The notes below the pieces were generated by a model that saw only the letters and a program-made list of their open reading frames with translations, did no database searches and was not told the origin of the DNA. From Xylanibacter rodentium (GTDB lineage Bacteria; Bacteroidota; Bacteroidia; Bacteroidales; Bacteroidaceae), in the NCBI RefSeq assembly GCF_013166575.1, contig NZ_JABKKE010000005.1:62001-126000 (forward strand): DNA of 64,000 nt, in the 5' to 3' direction. Within the stretch, counting starts at the first letter, position 1. Each line of letters starts with the position of its first letter. Made by a program: the position numbers and the translations under genes. Of the stretch, positions 9,831-20,300 are shown piece after piece.

Positions 9831-9849
9831 GCCAAGACGTTTGAAATTA

Positions 9850-10011
9850 TCATATATCCAGCGTGTTTGTTCTTGGATTATACATATCCTTCAGTTCATG
9901 TACATTCCGCGTGGTTGCCCTTTGATCTTCCTCACTCACGACTCGGGATAGTCCGAATAAGTTCGGCTCCCCGCTCGCTGCTCGTTCGGTTGCCATATAA
10001 TTTTCTTCCAT
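9850..10011 (-). CDS. Possible 53-residue small protein
   Basis: A 53-codon frame with an ATG at 10009-10011 (alternative ATG five codons in) and a stop just past the helicase gene. It is hydrophilic, with no membrane segment, and contains RAASGEPNLFGLSRVV and later EEDQRATTRNVHELKD. Support: a near-consensus minus-strand promoter (TATCTTTG at 10213-10220) points at it, and AACGGGACAAA precedes the ATG. I do not recognise a family with certainty. The G+C-rich 5' half differs from the AT-rich surroundings, so a non-coding repeat is also possible. Conservation of the reading frame in relatives would decide. Confidence 0.4.
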   Translation of the reverse strand: MEENYMATERAASGEPNLFGLSRVVSEEDQRATTRNVHELKDMYNPRTNTLDI

Positions 10012-10212
10012 TTTGTCCCGTTTTTAATTTATAAATCACATGTTAGTTGAATTAAATTCGTAAAATATTTATGCTTAGAAAGTTGTACATCTCATTGATT
10101 TTTTAGCAACTTAGTGGTGCGTACAAGACAGTTGAAACAATTCCTGTCCATAAACTGGACTAATTGGGCGAAAACGAATGGGTCTCTATGCATAACGGTC
10201 TGATTATGACCG

Positions 10213-10220
10213 CAAAGATA
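10213..10220 (-). promoter_or_regulatory. Minus-strand promoter -7 element
   Basis: TATCTTTG on the minus strand, with a T-rich stretch about 20 bp upstream in place of a clean -33 box. It points to the small frame at 9850-10011 across a leader of about 200 bases. Confidence 0.4.
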
Positions 10221-10355
10221 AATTCAAATCCGTTGACTTTAAAATCGTTTATAACAAATTGAATATCAATAATATCAAAGAACTCTTATAAGTTTTTAGT
10301 GGACACTAATGTTCGAAAATATATAAGAATATATGCTTTTTTGGGTCAAATTATG

Positions 10356-10363
10356 TAACTTTG
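10356..10363 (+). promoter_or_regulatory. Promoter -7 element for the type III R-M genes
   Basis: TAACTTTG matches the Bacteroidetes -7 consensus and lies about 165 bp before the likely mod start at 10526. It is the only good promoter seen ahead of mod; res and jetABCD may be read from it too. Confidence 0.5.
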
Positions 10364-10525
10364 TAGCCTAAGGTTGCTACACAACCATTTTAAAACGTAC
10401 AAAGAAAGCTGTTAAGGTGGTATCATAAATGCAACCCTGGCGAACAGATTGGTACTTAGATAAAGAGAGTGACACTCTGCGTGAAAAGAAATACAAGAAT
10501 TAATCATATAGCAAATACTTATCAC

Positions 10526-12432
10526 ATGATTCTCGACATAAATAAGAAAAACGAAACAGCACAGGCCGGCGACCGTGAGATGAAAGTTCTGAGAGCCTTC
10601 TTCCCACAATGTTTCAATGCTAATGCTGAGTTCGACATTGAGGCTTTTAAGGCAGCGTTGCCAAAAGGAACAACTATTACAGATGAGACCAGTGGTTTCA
10701 ACTGGCTTGGAAAGAACTATGCCCGTATGCTCACCAATATGGACACCACAACCTTGATTCGTCCGGATGAGGAACATAATGAAAAGCCGGAGAATCGTAA
10801 CAGCCGGAATGTATATATCAGTGGCGACAATCTGGATGCCCTGCAACATCTGGTGAAGTCGTATAGCGGGAAAGTAAAGGTTATCTATATAGACCCACCA
10901 TACAATACGGGGTCTGACGGATTCGTATATAACGACAAATTCAACTTCACCACCGAAGAACTGGCCAAGCGGCTTGATATCAGTCCGGAGCGTGCCGAGC
11001 GTATTCTCTCTATGACCCGCCGTGGCAGTGCCAGCCATGCGGCTTGGCTAACCTTTATGCTGCCTCGTTTGTCGTTTGCCAGAGATCTTCTGACAGACGA
11101 TGGAGTAATTTTTATATCCATTGATGACAACGAACAGGCGAATCTGAAGAGATTGTGTGATGAGGTGTTTGGTGAGGAGAACTTTATTGGCAATATAGTT
11201 CGACCAACAGGTCAGACAACAGGTCAGGATAGTGGTGGGCTTGGTAGTTCATTTGATTATATTCTTGTGTATTCAAAAAATGAGGAGCTGGAGTTGAATG
11301 GTCTAGAGCTCACAGAGAAAGATAAATTAAGATTCCAAAACCAAGATGATGTTGGCTTTTATGCTTATGATCAATTGCGTAAAACAGGTTCTAATGATAA
11401 GCGTGAAGATCGTCCAAATATGTATTACGGTATAGAGAATCCAGACGGTGAGATACTATATCCAATAGCAGCTGCCGGATATGATAGTTGTTGGCGAGTT
11501 GAACGAAAGACATATGATAATCTTGTAAAAGAAGATATGATTCTTTGGAAGAAAACCAAACGCGACAATGGGGAAATATGGTGGCCATACGTTAAATATT
11601 ATTTGGACGGAAGAACCAAACGTCCTTCACCATTGTGGACTGGTTTAGAAGGCAACAAAAAAGCTGCACGAGAAGTGCGAAACTTATTTAATGGGAAAAA
11701 AGTCTTTGACTTTCCCAAACCTGTAGATTTGTTACTTCGTGTATTCAAATTGCTTGTGAAAAAGACTCTATTATAATTGACTTTTTCGGTGGTAGCTCTA
11801 CAACTGCTCATGCAGTAATGCAAAAAAACTCTGAAGATGGAGGCTATCGTAAATTCATCCTCATCCAACTTCCAGAAGAATGTAAGCCTGATAGCGAAGC
11901 TGCCAAGGCCGGCTACAAGACCATTGATGAAATCGGCATGGAGCGAATCAAACGTGCCGCAAAAAAGATAAAGGCAGAGAATCCTCTATTTGCTGGTGAC
12001 CTCGGCTTCAAGCACTACACATTGGAAGAGCCTCAAAAAGACGCGCTGCTACAGATGGAGAAGTTTGACCCTACCTCAAACCTCATCAGTAGAATTACTG
12101 TGGATGACTTTGGGCTGGAAACTGTTCTTCGCACATGGCTTGTGGCTGATGGTTATGGCTTGACAGAGGACGCAGAAAAGATAATGCTCGGCAAATACAA
12201 GGCTTATTGGAAAAATGATCATCTCTACATGATTCACCCTGACCACGACTTTGATGCCACAAGCATTGTCGCCCTAATGGACAAGTATAACGGCGAACCT
12301 TTCTCACCGCACAACATAGTCATATTCGGCTATAGCTTCGGTTTCACTCATCGTGAGGAATTGCAAAAGAACCTCCGTACACTGAAAGATGGCAACAAGA
12401 CTTTGACAGTAAACATTGACGTTAGATATTAA
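10526..12432 (+). pseudogene. Type III restriction-modification methyltransferase (Mod), frameshifted
   Basis: Mod of type III systems methylates adenine in the recognition site and supplies specificity to Res. The first part (to the stop at 11776) has the N-terminal LGKNYARMLTNMDTTT block, ISGDNLDALQHLVKSYSGK, and methyltransferase motif IV DPPYNTGSDGF near residue 122. The second part, in another frame, starts with the AdoMet motif IDFFGGSSTTAHAV and runs to 12432. The frames meet at about 11750-11752: LRVFKL in one frame continues as ACEKDSIIIDFF in the other, as if one base were lost. No homopolymer or short tandem repeat is present at the junction, so ordinary mutation or sequencing error is likelier than phase variation. 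An in-frame ATG at 10469 gives a longer N-terminus, but homology-like sequence begins after 10526. Confidence 0.8.
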
Positions 12433-12469
12433 AAAACGAAATACTATGTATCCCAAGAAACTACATATC

Positions 12470-12547
12470 GAAGTTGTTTAAACTTATTTTGAGATGTTAA
12501 TGATTCAGTAAAATAATCAACATCTCAAAATAAGTTTAAACAACTTC
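12470..12547. mobile_element. 78-bp MITE derived from the IS5-type element at 41966-42908
   Basis: Perfect 29-bp inverted repeats (GAAGTTGTTTAAACTTATTT and continuing) flank a 20-base centre. The first 38 or so bases match the right end of the IS in the polysaccharide locus, including the bases just inside the repeat (AATGATTCA). It carries no coding capacity, so it would need that element's transposase. It sits 37 bp after the mod stop and ends 20 bp before the res ATG. No unambiguous target duplication is visible. As RNA it would fold into a very stable hairpin between mod and res. Confidence 0.8.
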
Positions 12548-12567
12548 AATTGGAATGCAGCATAATC

Positions 12568-15500
12568 ATGGAATTAAAACTCGAAAACAACCTCCCTCAC
12601 CAGACTGCTCCAGTAGAAGGCGTTGCTGCCATCGTGGAGGCATCTATACAGGAGCCGGCAAAAGCCAGCCATCAGAATCCACTGCTGAAGAATCAACTCA
12701 GCGGTGAAGCACTGCATGCGGTACGCCAGAAAGTGAACATTTTGGACAAGGTCACCAAACATCGAATAACACACTATATGTTGCCGGACAAGATAAAGGC
12801 TTTACCTCACCATCGGATTCTTGACATCAAGATGGAAACGGGTACAGGTAAGACATACGTCTATACCCGAACCATCTTTGAACTACACAAGCGTTGCGGT
12901 TTCAACAAGTTTATCATTGCTGTTCCAACCTTGCCTATCAAGGCCGGTACTGCATCTTTTATCAGCGAACCAGAGGTGAAACGTCATTTCAATTCCGTAT
13001 GTGGTTATGATACAGAAATAGAACTATGTCTGCTTGAACCTCAGAAACAGAAAAAGAAAGGACGACAGAATATGCCATCTTCGGTAGGCCATTTCTTCTA
13101 TGGTACACATCATGCCAAGCACAAGATATACGTACTGCTACTCAACACTCAGTTGGTTACCAATGGTAAACTGTTGACACGTGAAGACTATGACCAGATG
13201 CTTGGTGAGTTCCATCGGCCTGTTGATGCCATTGCCGATACAAAGCCTGTGCTTATCATTGATGAGCCACATCGTATGGAACGTGGCAGCAAGTCGTATG
13301 CAGCACTCGTTGAAAATTTCCGACCTCAACTAGTGTTGCGCTATGGCGCTACTTTCCCAGAACTTACAGTTGGCAAAGGCAAGAACAAACATTTGGTGAA
13401 AGACTATCAAGAACTGATCTATGACCTGAATGCGGCTGACTCCTTTAACCAAGGACTTATAAAAGGGGTGGCAAAAGAACACCTTGAGTTGCCCGGCGGA
13501 AAGAAAGCGGAGAAAAAGGTTAAGGTTCTTTCTGTCACAAAAGGCGATAGTGCAAATCTGAAGTATACAAGCCATGACAATACAGGAAAGACTTTCACTC
13601 TTCATGTAGGAGATAGTTTGGGATTTATTGACAGTGATCTTGATGGTGTTATGCTTGAGGCCGTAAGCAAGAATACCATTACTTTGAGCAACGGTCAAGA
13701 AAAACAGACTGGTGAGGACTTCTTTCCCGACCAATACGGAGTGTCTTATCAAGAAGGAATGATTGAACTTGCCCTGATGCGGCATTTCGAAACGGAGCGT
13801 GAGAATTTCTGTCGTGAAGGTCTGCCCATCAAGACACTTGCATTGTTCTTTATAGACAGCATTGACAGTTTCCGAGGTCCGGAAAGTAAAAACGACGGGT
13901 GGCTGCGAAAGAAGTTCATTGAAATATTAACTGCGAGGGTAAACAAGGAACTTGCACGCGATAACACACCCGAATATAGGGATTATCTTAAAGCGACTCT
14001 CGATAATATTGAAAATTCGTGTGCCGGATATTTTTCCCAAGACAATAATGACTCTGACGAGAATATTGCCAACGAGGTAAAGGTAATCCTTCATGGCAAG
14101 AAAGACTTATTGAGTTTTACTGACGATAAAGGGAAACCTAATGTGCTGCGTTTCCTCTTCTCGAAGTGGACTTTGAAGGAAGGTTGGGACAATCCTAATG
14201 TATTTACCATCTGCAAACTCCGTTCGAGCGGTTCGGAGATCAGCAAGTTGCAGGAGGTGGGTCGTGGATTGCGTTTGCCTGTTGATAGCGCAGGAAACCG
14301 TATCAGCGATTCTTCTTTCATGCTCAACTATATTGTAGACTTCACAGAGAAGGACTTTGCCAATAAACTTGTTGCAGAAATCAACGGAGAACTTGAATTA
14401 GAACAGAAGAGTCCTCTTTCAATCACGGCAGAAGATATTATCAAGGTTGCCGAAAAACGCAACATCAATGTCAACAAATTCTTTATTGAACTCATGACGA
14501 AAGGCTATGTTGACTTTGACAAGAAGGTTGTATCTGAGAAGTTCGATGACATGTTGGTTAACTATCCTGAGTTCAAAGATGTGACAGATGGTGTGAATAC
14601 CAATCGCATTATCAACCGTAACAGCAACCGCAGTGACAAAATACATATCCGTAAAGCCAAATTTGAGGAATTGCGAGAACTATGGGCACAACTGAATAAA
14701 AAGTACGTTCTCTATTTTGACAAGGAGATAGACCAAAAGATTGAGGCCGAGCTACCATTCTTAATTAAAGATAAGCATGTATTCTCTCTTCAGAGTATCG
14801 AATCTTCTCGAAAGGTTCTTGAATTCGAGGGTAACGTGGCCGTTGCCAACGAAGGCTCTCATGCAGAACTTACTTTACACAACCGCCATTATGGATATTA
14901 TACATTTCTGAAGCATGCTTCAAGATACACCAATATTCCTGTTCATACAATGCACAAAGCAATATGTGAAGCGGCCAATAGTGGCTGTCAGCTCACAAAC
15001 GAAATGTTCAATGAGAGTTCGTTGACCAGACTAATCGGTGCTGTAGATGACTGGAAATGTAATCAACTGGTGGGTTTTGTGCGCTATAAGCAAGCCAATT
15101 ACAAGGTAAAAGAGACCAAACTCACCAATGCAGATGGCACAGTGAAAGACGAAGTTGTCCAGGCCTACATCGGCAACAAATGTGCACCCGGCAATCCTCC
15201 TTTGAAATATCTCTATAATGCTTATGCTCACGATTCCGAGCTGGAACTTCAAAATATCAAGACGGAGATTGACGAAGTGATCGTGTATGGAAAGATTCCA
15301 TCACATAGCATCTGCATTCCAACTGTGGCATCAAGTAACTATAGTCCAGACTTCATATACGTGGTTAAGAAAACTGATGGCACAAAGGAACTGAACATCG
15401 TAATTGAAACAAAGGCATACGACAAAGAGTCGAACATATCACCTGATGAGAATACAAAAATTTCCTGTGCCGATGAGTTTTTCAAAGCCATGGCTGCAAA

Positions 15501-15579
15501 TGGATATAACGTTCATTTCCGCAAACAAATTAATAGTACAGGTGTCAAAAACATTATTGATGATTTAGTAACCGGATAA
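12568..15579 (+). CDS. Type III restriction endonuclease subunit (Res)
   Basis: 1003 residues from the ATG at 12568 (a TTG six codons earlier lies at the MITE edge and is less likely). Res cuts DNA after ATP-driven translocation or switching along it, together with Mod. Visible: SF2 Walker A DIKMETGTGKTYVYTR near residue 90, motif II LIIDEPHRM near 231, LRYGATFPE as motif III, KWTLKEGWDNPNV and QEVGRGLRLP (motifs V/VI) near residue 535-570. The C-terminal PD-(D/E)XK-like nuclease shows SPDFIYV near 926 and IVIETKAY near 944. Length is normal for the family. It looks intact although its partner mod is frameshifted, a combination that would normally leave Res inactive since it needs Mod for recognition. 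Confidence 0.9.
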   Translation: MELKLENNLPHQTAPVEGVAAIVEASIQEPAKASHQNPLLKNQLSGEALHAVRQKVNILDKVTKHRITHYMLPDKIKALPHHRILDIKMETGTGKTYVYTRTIFELHKRCGFNKFIIAVPTLPIKAGTASFISEPEVKRHFNSVCGYDTEIELCLLEPQKQKKKGRQNMPSSVGHFFYGTHHAKHKIYVLLLNTQLVTNGKLLTREDYDQMLGEFHRPVDAIADTKPVLIIDEPHRMERGSKSYAALVENFRPQLVLRYGATFPELTVGKGKNKHLVKDYQELIYDLNAADSFNQGLIKGVAKEHLELPGGKKAEKKVKVLSVTKGDSANLKYTSHDNTGKTFTLHVGDSLGFIDSDLDGVMLEAVSKNTITLSNGQEKQTGEDFFPDQYGVSYQEGMIELALMRHFETERENFCREGLPIKTLALFFIDSIDSFRGPESKNDGWLRKKFIEILTARVNKELARDNTPEYRDYLKATLDNIENSCAGYFSQDNNDSDENIANEVKVILHGKKDLLSFTDDKGKPNVLRFLFSKWTLKEGWDNPNVFTICKLRSSGSEISKLQEVGRGLRLPVDSAGNRISDSSFMLNYIVDFTEKDFANKLVAEINGELELEQKSPLSITAEDIIKVAEKRNINVNKFFIELMTKGYVDFDKKVVSEKFDDMLVNYPEFKDVTDGVNTNRIINRNSNRSDKIHIRKAKFEELRELWAQLNKKYVLYFDKEIDQKIEAELPFLIKDKHVFSLQSIESSRKVLEFEGNVAVANEGSHAELTLHNRHYGYYTFLKHASRYTNIPVHTMHKAICEAANSGCQLTNEMFNESSLTRLIGAVDDWKCNQLVGFVRYKQANYKVKETKLTNADGTVKDEVVQAYIGNKCAPGNPPLKYLYNAYAHDSELELQNIKTEIDEVIVYGKIPSHSICIPTVASSNYSPDFIYVVKKTDGTKELNIVIETKAYDKESNISPDENTKISCADEFFKAMAANGYNVHFRKQINSTGVKNIIDDLVTG

Positions 15580-15619
15580 TCGTTAATTTACAAAGGATAT
15601 TTATATAACTGAACAAGAT

Positions 15620-16834
15620 ATGGATGCAACGTCGCATTTTCATTCACTCGAAGAGTTAATTCGCGCTCTTGACCGAGAGCGCAAGTTGCTTCATGGACTG
15701 TTCCAAGATCGTAAGCGACTGTCATTCCGCTATGACCTGGCACGTGAACTGGCTGCCAAAAAGGATGAAAGTTTAGACTTTCTACGTAAGTTTGGAGTAA
15801 TTCACGAAAACGGCGATTTCGTGGAACTGGAGGATGTCTATCTGCGTTTCTTCGAAGAAGTATTGGAAGTAAATGAGGAAATCAATGTAGCAAGCGTGAA
15901 AGAGAGCATCAGCAATCTGAACGCAGCCATAGATTACTATAAGAGCGAAAACGAGCCAAATCGTAAGTACGGCTATATGAAAGATGTGAAGCGTATTCTC
16001 CGCAACATTGCACTCACCTCTTTGCGAAATGTCATCGACCTGAAACGCAACATTGACAACACATACAAGAATGAACCCACATTCGCCATAAAAAAGAAAA
16101 AACTGGTTCATTTGGACGAAAAGCGCAAGGATATAGCTGTTCTTATCAGCGAATGTGAAAAGGTGATAGACGAGAAACAGTCAACCTTCTTCATGGTGGC
16201 TATGGACGTGCAACTCAAAGATACGGTGACCGACGTTAAACTACAATTGCGCGAGGTGTACCACAACCTGCTGGAACTTGACCGTCAGATTATCAACTAT
16301 CTCAACCTCATAGAGTATCAGAACCGCCTGTTTGCCAAGGTACAGAAACTGAAATACCTGCGCGACCAGATGTTACTCGACACAAATACCGACATAAGGG
16401 CCAAGATGGCCTCTAAGAATCCTGTATGGATGGAACCGCGCCCGAAATACACTCTAAAAGTGTCACTCTCGATGCTCCGCAATTCGGATGAAGGCCTAAA
16501 AATACTGCAAGATGTAGCCACGGGAAAGGGTAATGCCCGTCTGAGTAAAGGAAGTATGGCAGAACCGCTTACCGAGGATGAACTTAAAGAACAGCAACAT
16601 GTGTTGCCAATGGTTGATATAGACGAAGTAAAGAATGCCTTTATGGCATCGGGTGACAATCTTTTCCACTTTGTGATGAATTATTCCAGCTATCACAAAC
16701 CAATGACTCATGAGGAGAAACTGGTGCTCTTCTGTCAGCTGACAGCCCAGTATCTTGACGAACTTGCCATAAGTGACGATTACCGCTTGTACGAAGGCAT
16801 TGAATACCCGTTGATTTACCCCAAAACAGCATAA
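15620..16834 (+). CDS. jetA: Wadjet-type JetA (MukF/kleisin-like) subunit
   Basis: 404-residue, helix-rich, charged protein with no enzymatic motif. It is first of four tightly packed genes whose third is an SMC-like ATPase and whose fourth has a Toprim-like fold. That order is the Wadjet layout (JetA kleisin, JetB, JetC SMC, JetD nuclease), systems that recognise and cut small circular DNA such as plasmids. N-terminal residues about 1-90 could form a winged helix; the middle (about 90-260) is largely alpha-helical as expected of a kleisin. It starts 40 bp after res and ends 2 bp before jetB. Assignment rests mainly on gene order and size. Confidence 0.75.
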   Translation: MDATSHFHSLEELIRALDRERKLLHGLFQDRKRLSFRYDLARELAAKKDESLDFLRKFGVIHENGDFVELEDVYLRFFEEVLEVNEEINVASVKESISNLNAAIDYYKSENEPNRKYGYMKDVKRILRNIALTSLRNVIDLKRNIDNTYKNEPTFAIKKKKLVHLDEKRKDIAVLISECEKVIDEKQSTFFMVAMDVQLKDTVTDVKLQLREVYHNLLELDRQIINYLNLIEYQNRLFAKVQKLKYLRDQMLLDTNTDIRAKMASKNPVWMEPRPKYTLKVSLSMLRNSDEGLKILQDVATGKGNARLSKGSMAEPLTEDELKEQQHVLPMVDIDEVKNAFMASGDNLFHFVMNYSSYHKPMTHEEKLVLFCQLTAQYLDELAISDDYRLYEGIEYPLIYPKTA

Positions 16835-16836
16835 TC

Positions 16837-17379
16837 ATGGTACGCTATACAAAAGAAATATTCGATATACTGAGTAAAGGTGGATTTATCTCACAGAATT
16901 CCATCTCTCAGCAACGTACACACCTCTATGATGCCATTGAGGATGATTTTCAGAAATATCAGGAATACTATCAAGGCATCGGCTTTCTTCTCGAGGGAGG
17001 CAATGGATATTATTATTTCTCGCGAACAGAAAACAAGGTGGAACTGTCCGAAAAAGTGCAAAGGCTGGCATTATGGATTGACCGTGTGGATTTTCTCAAA
17101 ACATTCAATCAGGCGTTCGGCTCCGGATTCACTTTCCGCAAGTCGAACATTTTGGAGAAGTTTTCAAGTGACATAGAACTAAAAGAAAAGGCTCGGAATC
17201 TATATACCGAATTCAAGACTCACGACGAGAAAATGAACCGACTCATCAACGACTTGGAGCGTCAGGGATTTATAGAACTGGAGAATGAACTGGACGAAAC
17301 CTACAAGGTGACAGCCGCATTTCACTATATCGAGGAACTCATTGATTGTCTAACCATTATCGAGACAGAACAAGTATGA
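16837..17379 (+). CDS. jetB: Wadjet-type JetB (MukE-like) subunit
   Basis: 180-residue protein with the size and two-winged-helix look of MukE-like accessory subunits: YTKEIFDILSKGGFIS at the N-terminus, then a region with YYQGIGFLLEGGNGYYYFSR near residue 45. It bridges kleisin and SMC in condensin-like complexes. It begins 2 bp after jetA, and its TGA overlaps the jetC ATG in an ATGA, implying translational coupling. It has no catalytic residues of its own. Identification is from position between JetA and JetC and from the fold pattern. Confidence 0.75.
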   Translation: MVRYTKEIFDILSKGGFISQNSISQQRTHLYDAIEDDFQKYQEYYQGIGFLLEGGNGYYYFSRTENKVELSEKVQRLALWIDRVDFLKTFNQAFGSGFTFRKSNILEKFSSDIELKEKARNLYTEFKTHDEKMNRLINDLERQGFIELENELDETYKVTAAFHYIEELIDCLTIIETEQV

Positions 17380-20300
17380 GAGCATTACGCAAAATTATCT
17401 TTATAAATAGCGCACACATACGTTATGCTGAGGTTAAGCTGGATGGCAACGTGCATTTTATAGGTACTCAGGGTGTCGGCAAGAGTACATTGCTTCGCGC
17501 CATACTTTTCTTCTACAATGCCGACAAGCTACATCTTGGCATTCCGAAGGAGATGAAGAGCTTTGATGAGTTTTATCTGCCCTATGCCAACTCGTATATA
17601 ATATATGAGGTGGAGCACGAGCATGGTCCATTCTGCATCATCACTTTCCGCTCTTCTGGCAGAGCCTGCTATCGCTTTGTAGATGCCGGATACAACAATG
17701 AGTGGCTGGTGGATGCACATGGTGAAGTGACGGCAGAGGGCAAGGTGATACGTGAGCGGATTGGAGGTGCATACATGAGCAAGATAATCGACCGCTACGA
17801 ACTCTATCGCGACATTCTGTACGGCAACCGTCAAGCGGTGGGTAAGGAGTACGCCCGTTTTCAGCTGATGGAATCCAACCGCTACCAAAATATCCCAAGA
17901 AGTATCCAGAACGTATTTCTTAATTCCCGACTGGATGCCAATTTTATCAAAGACATCATAATACGCTCGATGAGCGAAGAGGAGGCTTATATCGATTTGG
18001 GATATTTTCGCAGGCAAGTAGCCGATTTTGAACAGGAATACAAGGATATTTCATGTTGGTACAGGCTCAATCAGAAAGGCGAATCGATAGTCCGCAAACA
18101 GGCAGATACTGTAATCAGCTCCTACCACGAACTGTTGTATATGAAACAGCAGATAACCGAATTGTGCGGCGAGCTGAACTACGCCATACGCATTTCGCAC
18201 GAGCGACTACCACTTATAAACGAAAAGATTACAGAACTCCAGCAGGAGCAAGACAGACAGAAGCGATTACTCTCAGAAATCCAACAAAAGCATGATGCTG
18301 AGAAGGCAACGCTGAATCAGGAACAAGGCGTTGTCAATGATAAACTGAAACGCTTGAAGGAGCGCAAGAAACATTATGAAGTTCAGCAAATAGAGGTTGT
18401 GATGAATCGTTGTGCCAAAGAACAAGGTGTAAAAGCAGAACTTGAGGCTCTCAGAGAGAAACTGGCTGATCTTACAGCTCGTTTCAATGACGTTACAACC
18501 AAATACAAGGCTCTTTGTCAGAACATTACCAATCAGCTTGAGACGTTCCGTCAGGCTCAGCAGCAACGTATTCTTGCCGTTGGGCAGGAGAAACAGAATA
18601 CTGATGAACGACTGCTGAAGGAGTATAATGCAGCCAGAACTGAGATTGAGCATGCTTTTGCTGAGAAGATTGCTTCTGCAACTAGTGCAATTGATTCAGT
18701 GAAGACAGAACAGAATGATTGCGATAAGGAACTTCTGAAACTGAAGTATCTCACACCTTTCAAGGAAGAACGGGATGCGTTGAGTCAGCAGCTCAACGAA
18801 CTGCAACTCAAGGAGAAGGAACTTGAAGGAAGGATTGGTTCGCTTGCGTCTGAGATTAACCGTGTTCAGGCAGAATATAATAAAAAGGAGACTGAAATCA
18901 AGGCAGATTACAATCATCAGTTGGATGAAAAGCAAAAGCGAATAGACACTATTGCTGAACAGATTCGTGCCATAGATGTGCTCCTCGACCGTACGAAAGG
19001 TTCACTGTACGAATGGCTTGAAGAGAATAAGCCTGATTGGGAACAGAACATAGGTAAGGTCATAAATGAGGAGAAGGTACTCTATCAGACAGGACTTCAT
19101 CCGCAGAAGACTGATGGTGCCTCTTTGTTTGGCGTAAAACTTGACCTCGTGGACATTCCGCTCAATGTGCGTAAGCCAAAGCAGTTGCAAGAAGAAAAGG
19201 CTGCATTGGAGAAGGAACAGAAGCTGGCAAAGGCAGAGTATGCAGAGATTCTTAATCAGCAGGATAAGTCTATCGAAGAATTGAAACGTCAGTTTACGCC
19301 AAAGATTAAAGAACTTCGTCAGCAGAAGTCACTTGCTGAAACTGAGTTCAATATGATTCCGCAGAAGCGTAAGGGTATCATTGTAAAGATTGAAGATTTT
19401 GAAGCCCAAGCTAAGCAGATAATCGAAGCAAGCCGGCAGGAGCTGATGAACCGTCAGCAGAAGTTGGCTCATGACCTTACGTCTGCTCAAAATGTTCTGG
19501 ACAAGGTTAATGCTGACAAGCAAAAACAGCAGAAATCTGCTGAGAAGAAATATGATGATGCCAAGGCTGAGAATGTGAGACTCCATGCCGAACGTGTTGC
19601 GTCAATCAATGCAGAAACGAAGATTCGTGAACAAGAGGCTGATACTGAATTGCAAAAGCTGAAGCAGCAAGAGCATGACGAACTTAAGGGACGTGGTGCT
19701 GATACGACTTTGGTGGAAGAGTGCAAAACGAAGATTGGCAAAGCTGAAGAAAAACTGAGGTACATTGAGCAACATCGCAAACTTGTCTATGACTATCAGC
19801 GTGATAAGGAAGAACTTTTTGATCAGGAGGATAACCTAAAGAATCAGAAGAAGAACCTCGCTGACAGAATTTTGCAGTTGGACGAGAAGTATAACCAGCG
19901 CAAACAGAAACATGAGCAGCAGATTGCTTCCCTTGGTAAGGAACTTGGCGAACGCAAGGAAGAGAAGAAACGTCTTGAGGATGAACTGCAGAAGGCAGAA
20001 CGCTTTGCAAATGACGAGAATCTTTGTCCACCAATGCTTGCTGAGGCAAAGGAGCGACAGACACTTCGCACTCCGGAACAGGCAGTTGATGAACTTACAG
20101 GTATCATCGTGTCGCGTCAGTCGAAGCATAATCAGTTCAAGCAGAGCATCGATGTGTTCAAGGGGAATTTCTCTGCCAAGAACACGTTCTGTTTCCGCAC
20201 CGAACTGACCATAGACGAGGATTATCTTGACTTTGCCAACAATCTAGATGATTTCCTCATCAACAACAAGATAGAGGAGTACCGTAGGCGTACCAGCGAG

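Larger units (their letters stand above)
10012..10468. other. Intergenic region with divergent promoters
   Basis: AT-rich spacer between the small frame and mod. It holds the two promoters annotated separately and a small hairpin (CGGTC / GACCG, about 10195-10212) that would sit near the 5' end of the minus-strand transcript. A 24-codon frame at 10429-10503 ahead of mod is not supported. Confidence 0.4.

Noticed and set aside
10429..10503. 24-codon frame in the mod leader
   Set aside because: Too short, no conservation to judge, ends before the mod start without coupling.
12470..12547. Rho-independent terminator between mod and res
   Set aside because: The stem is long and there is no T run; identity with the IS end shows it is a MITE, although it could still affect transcription.
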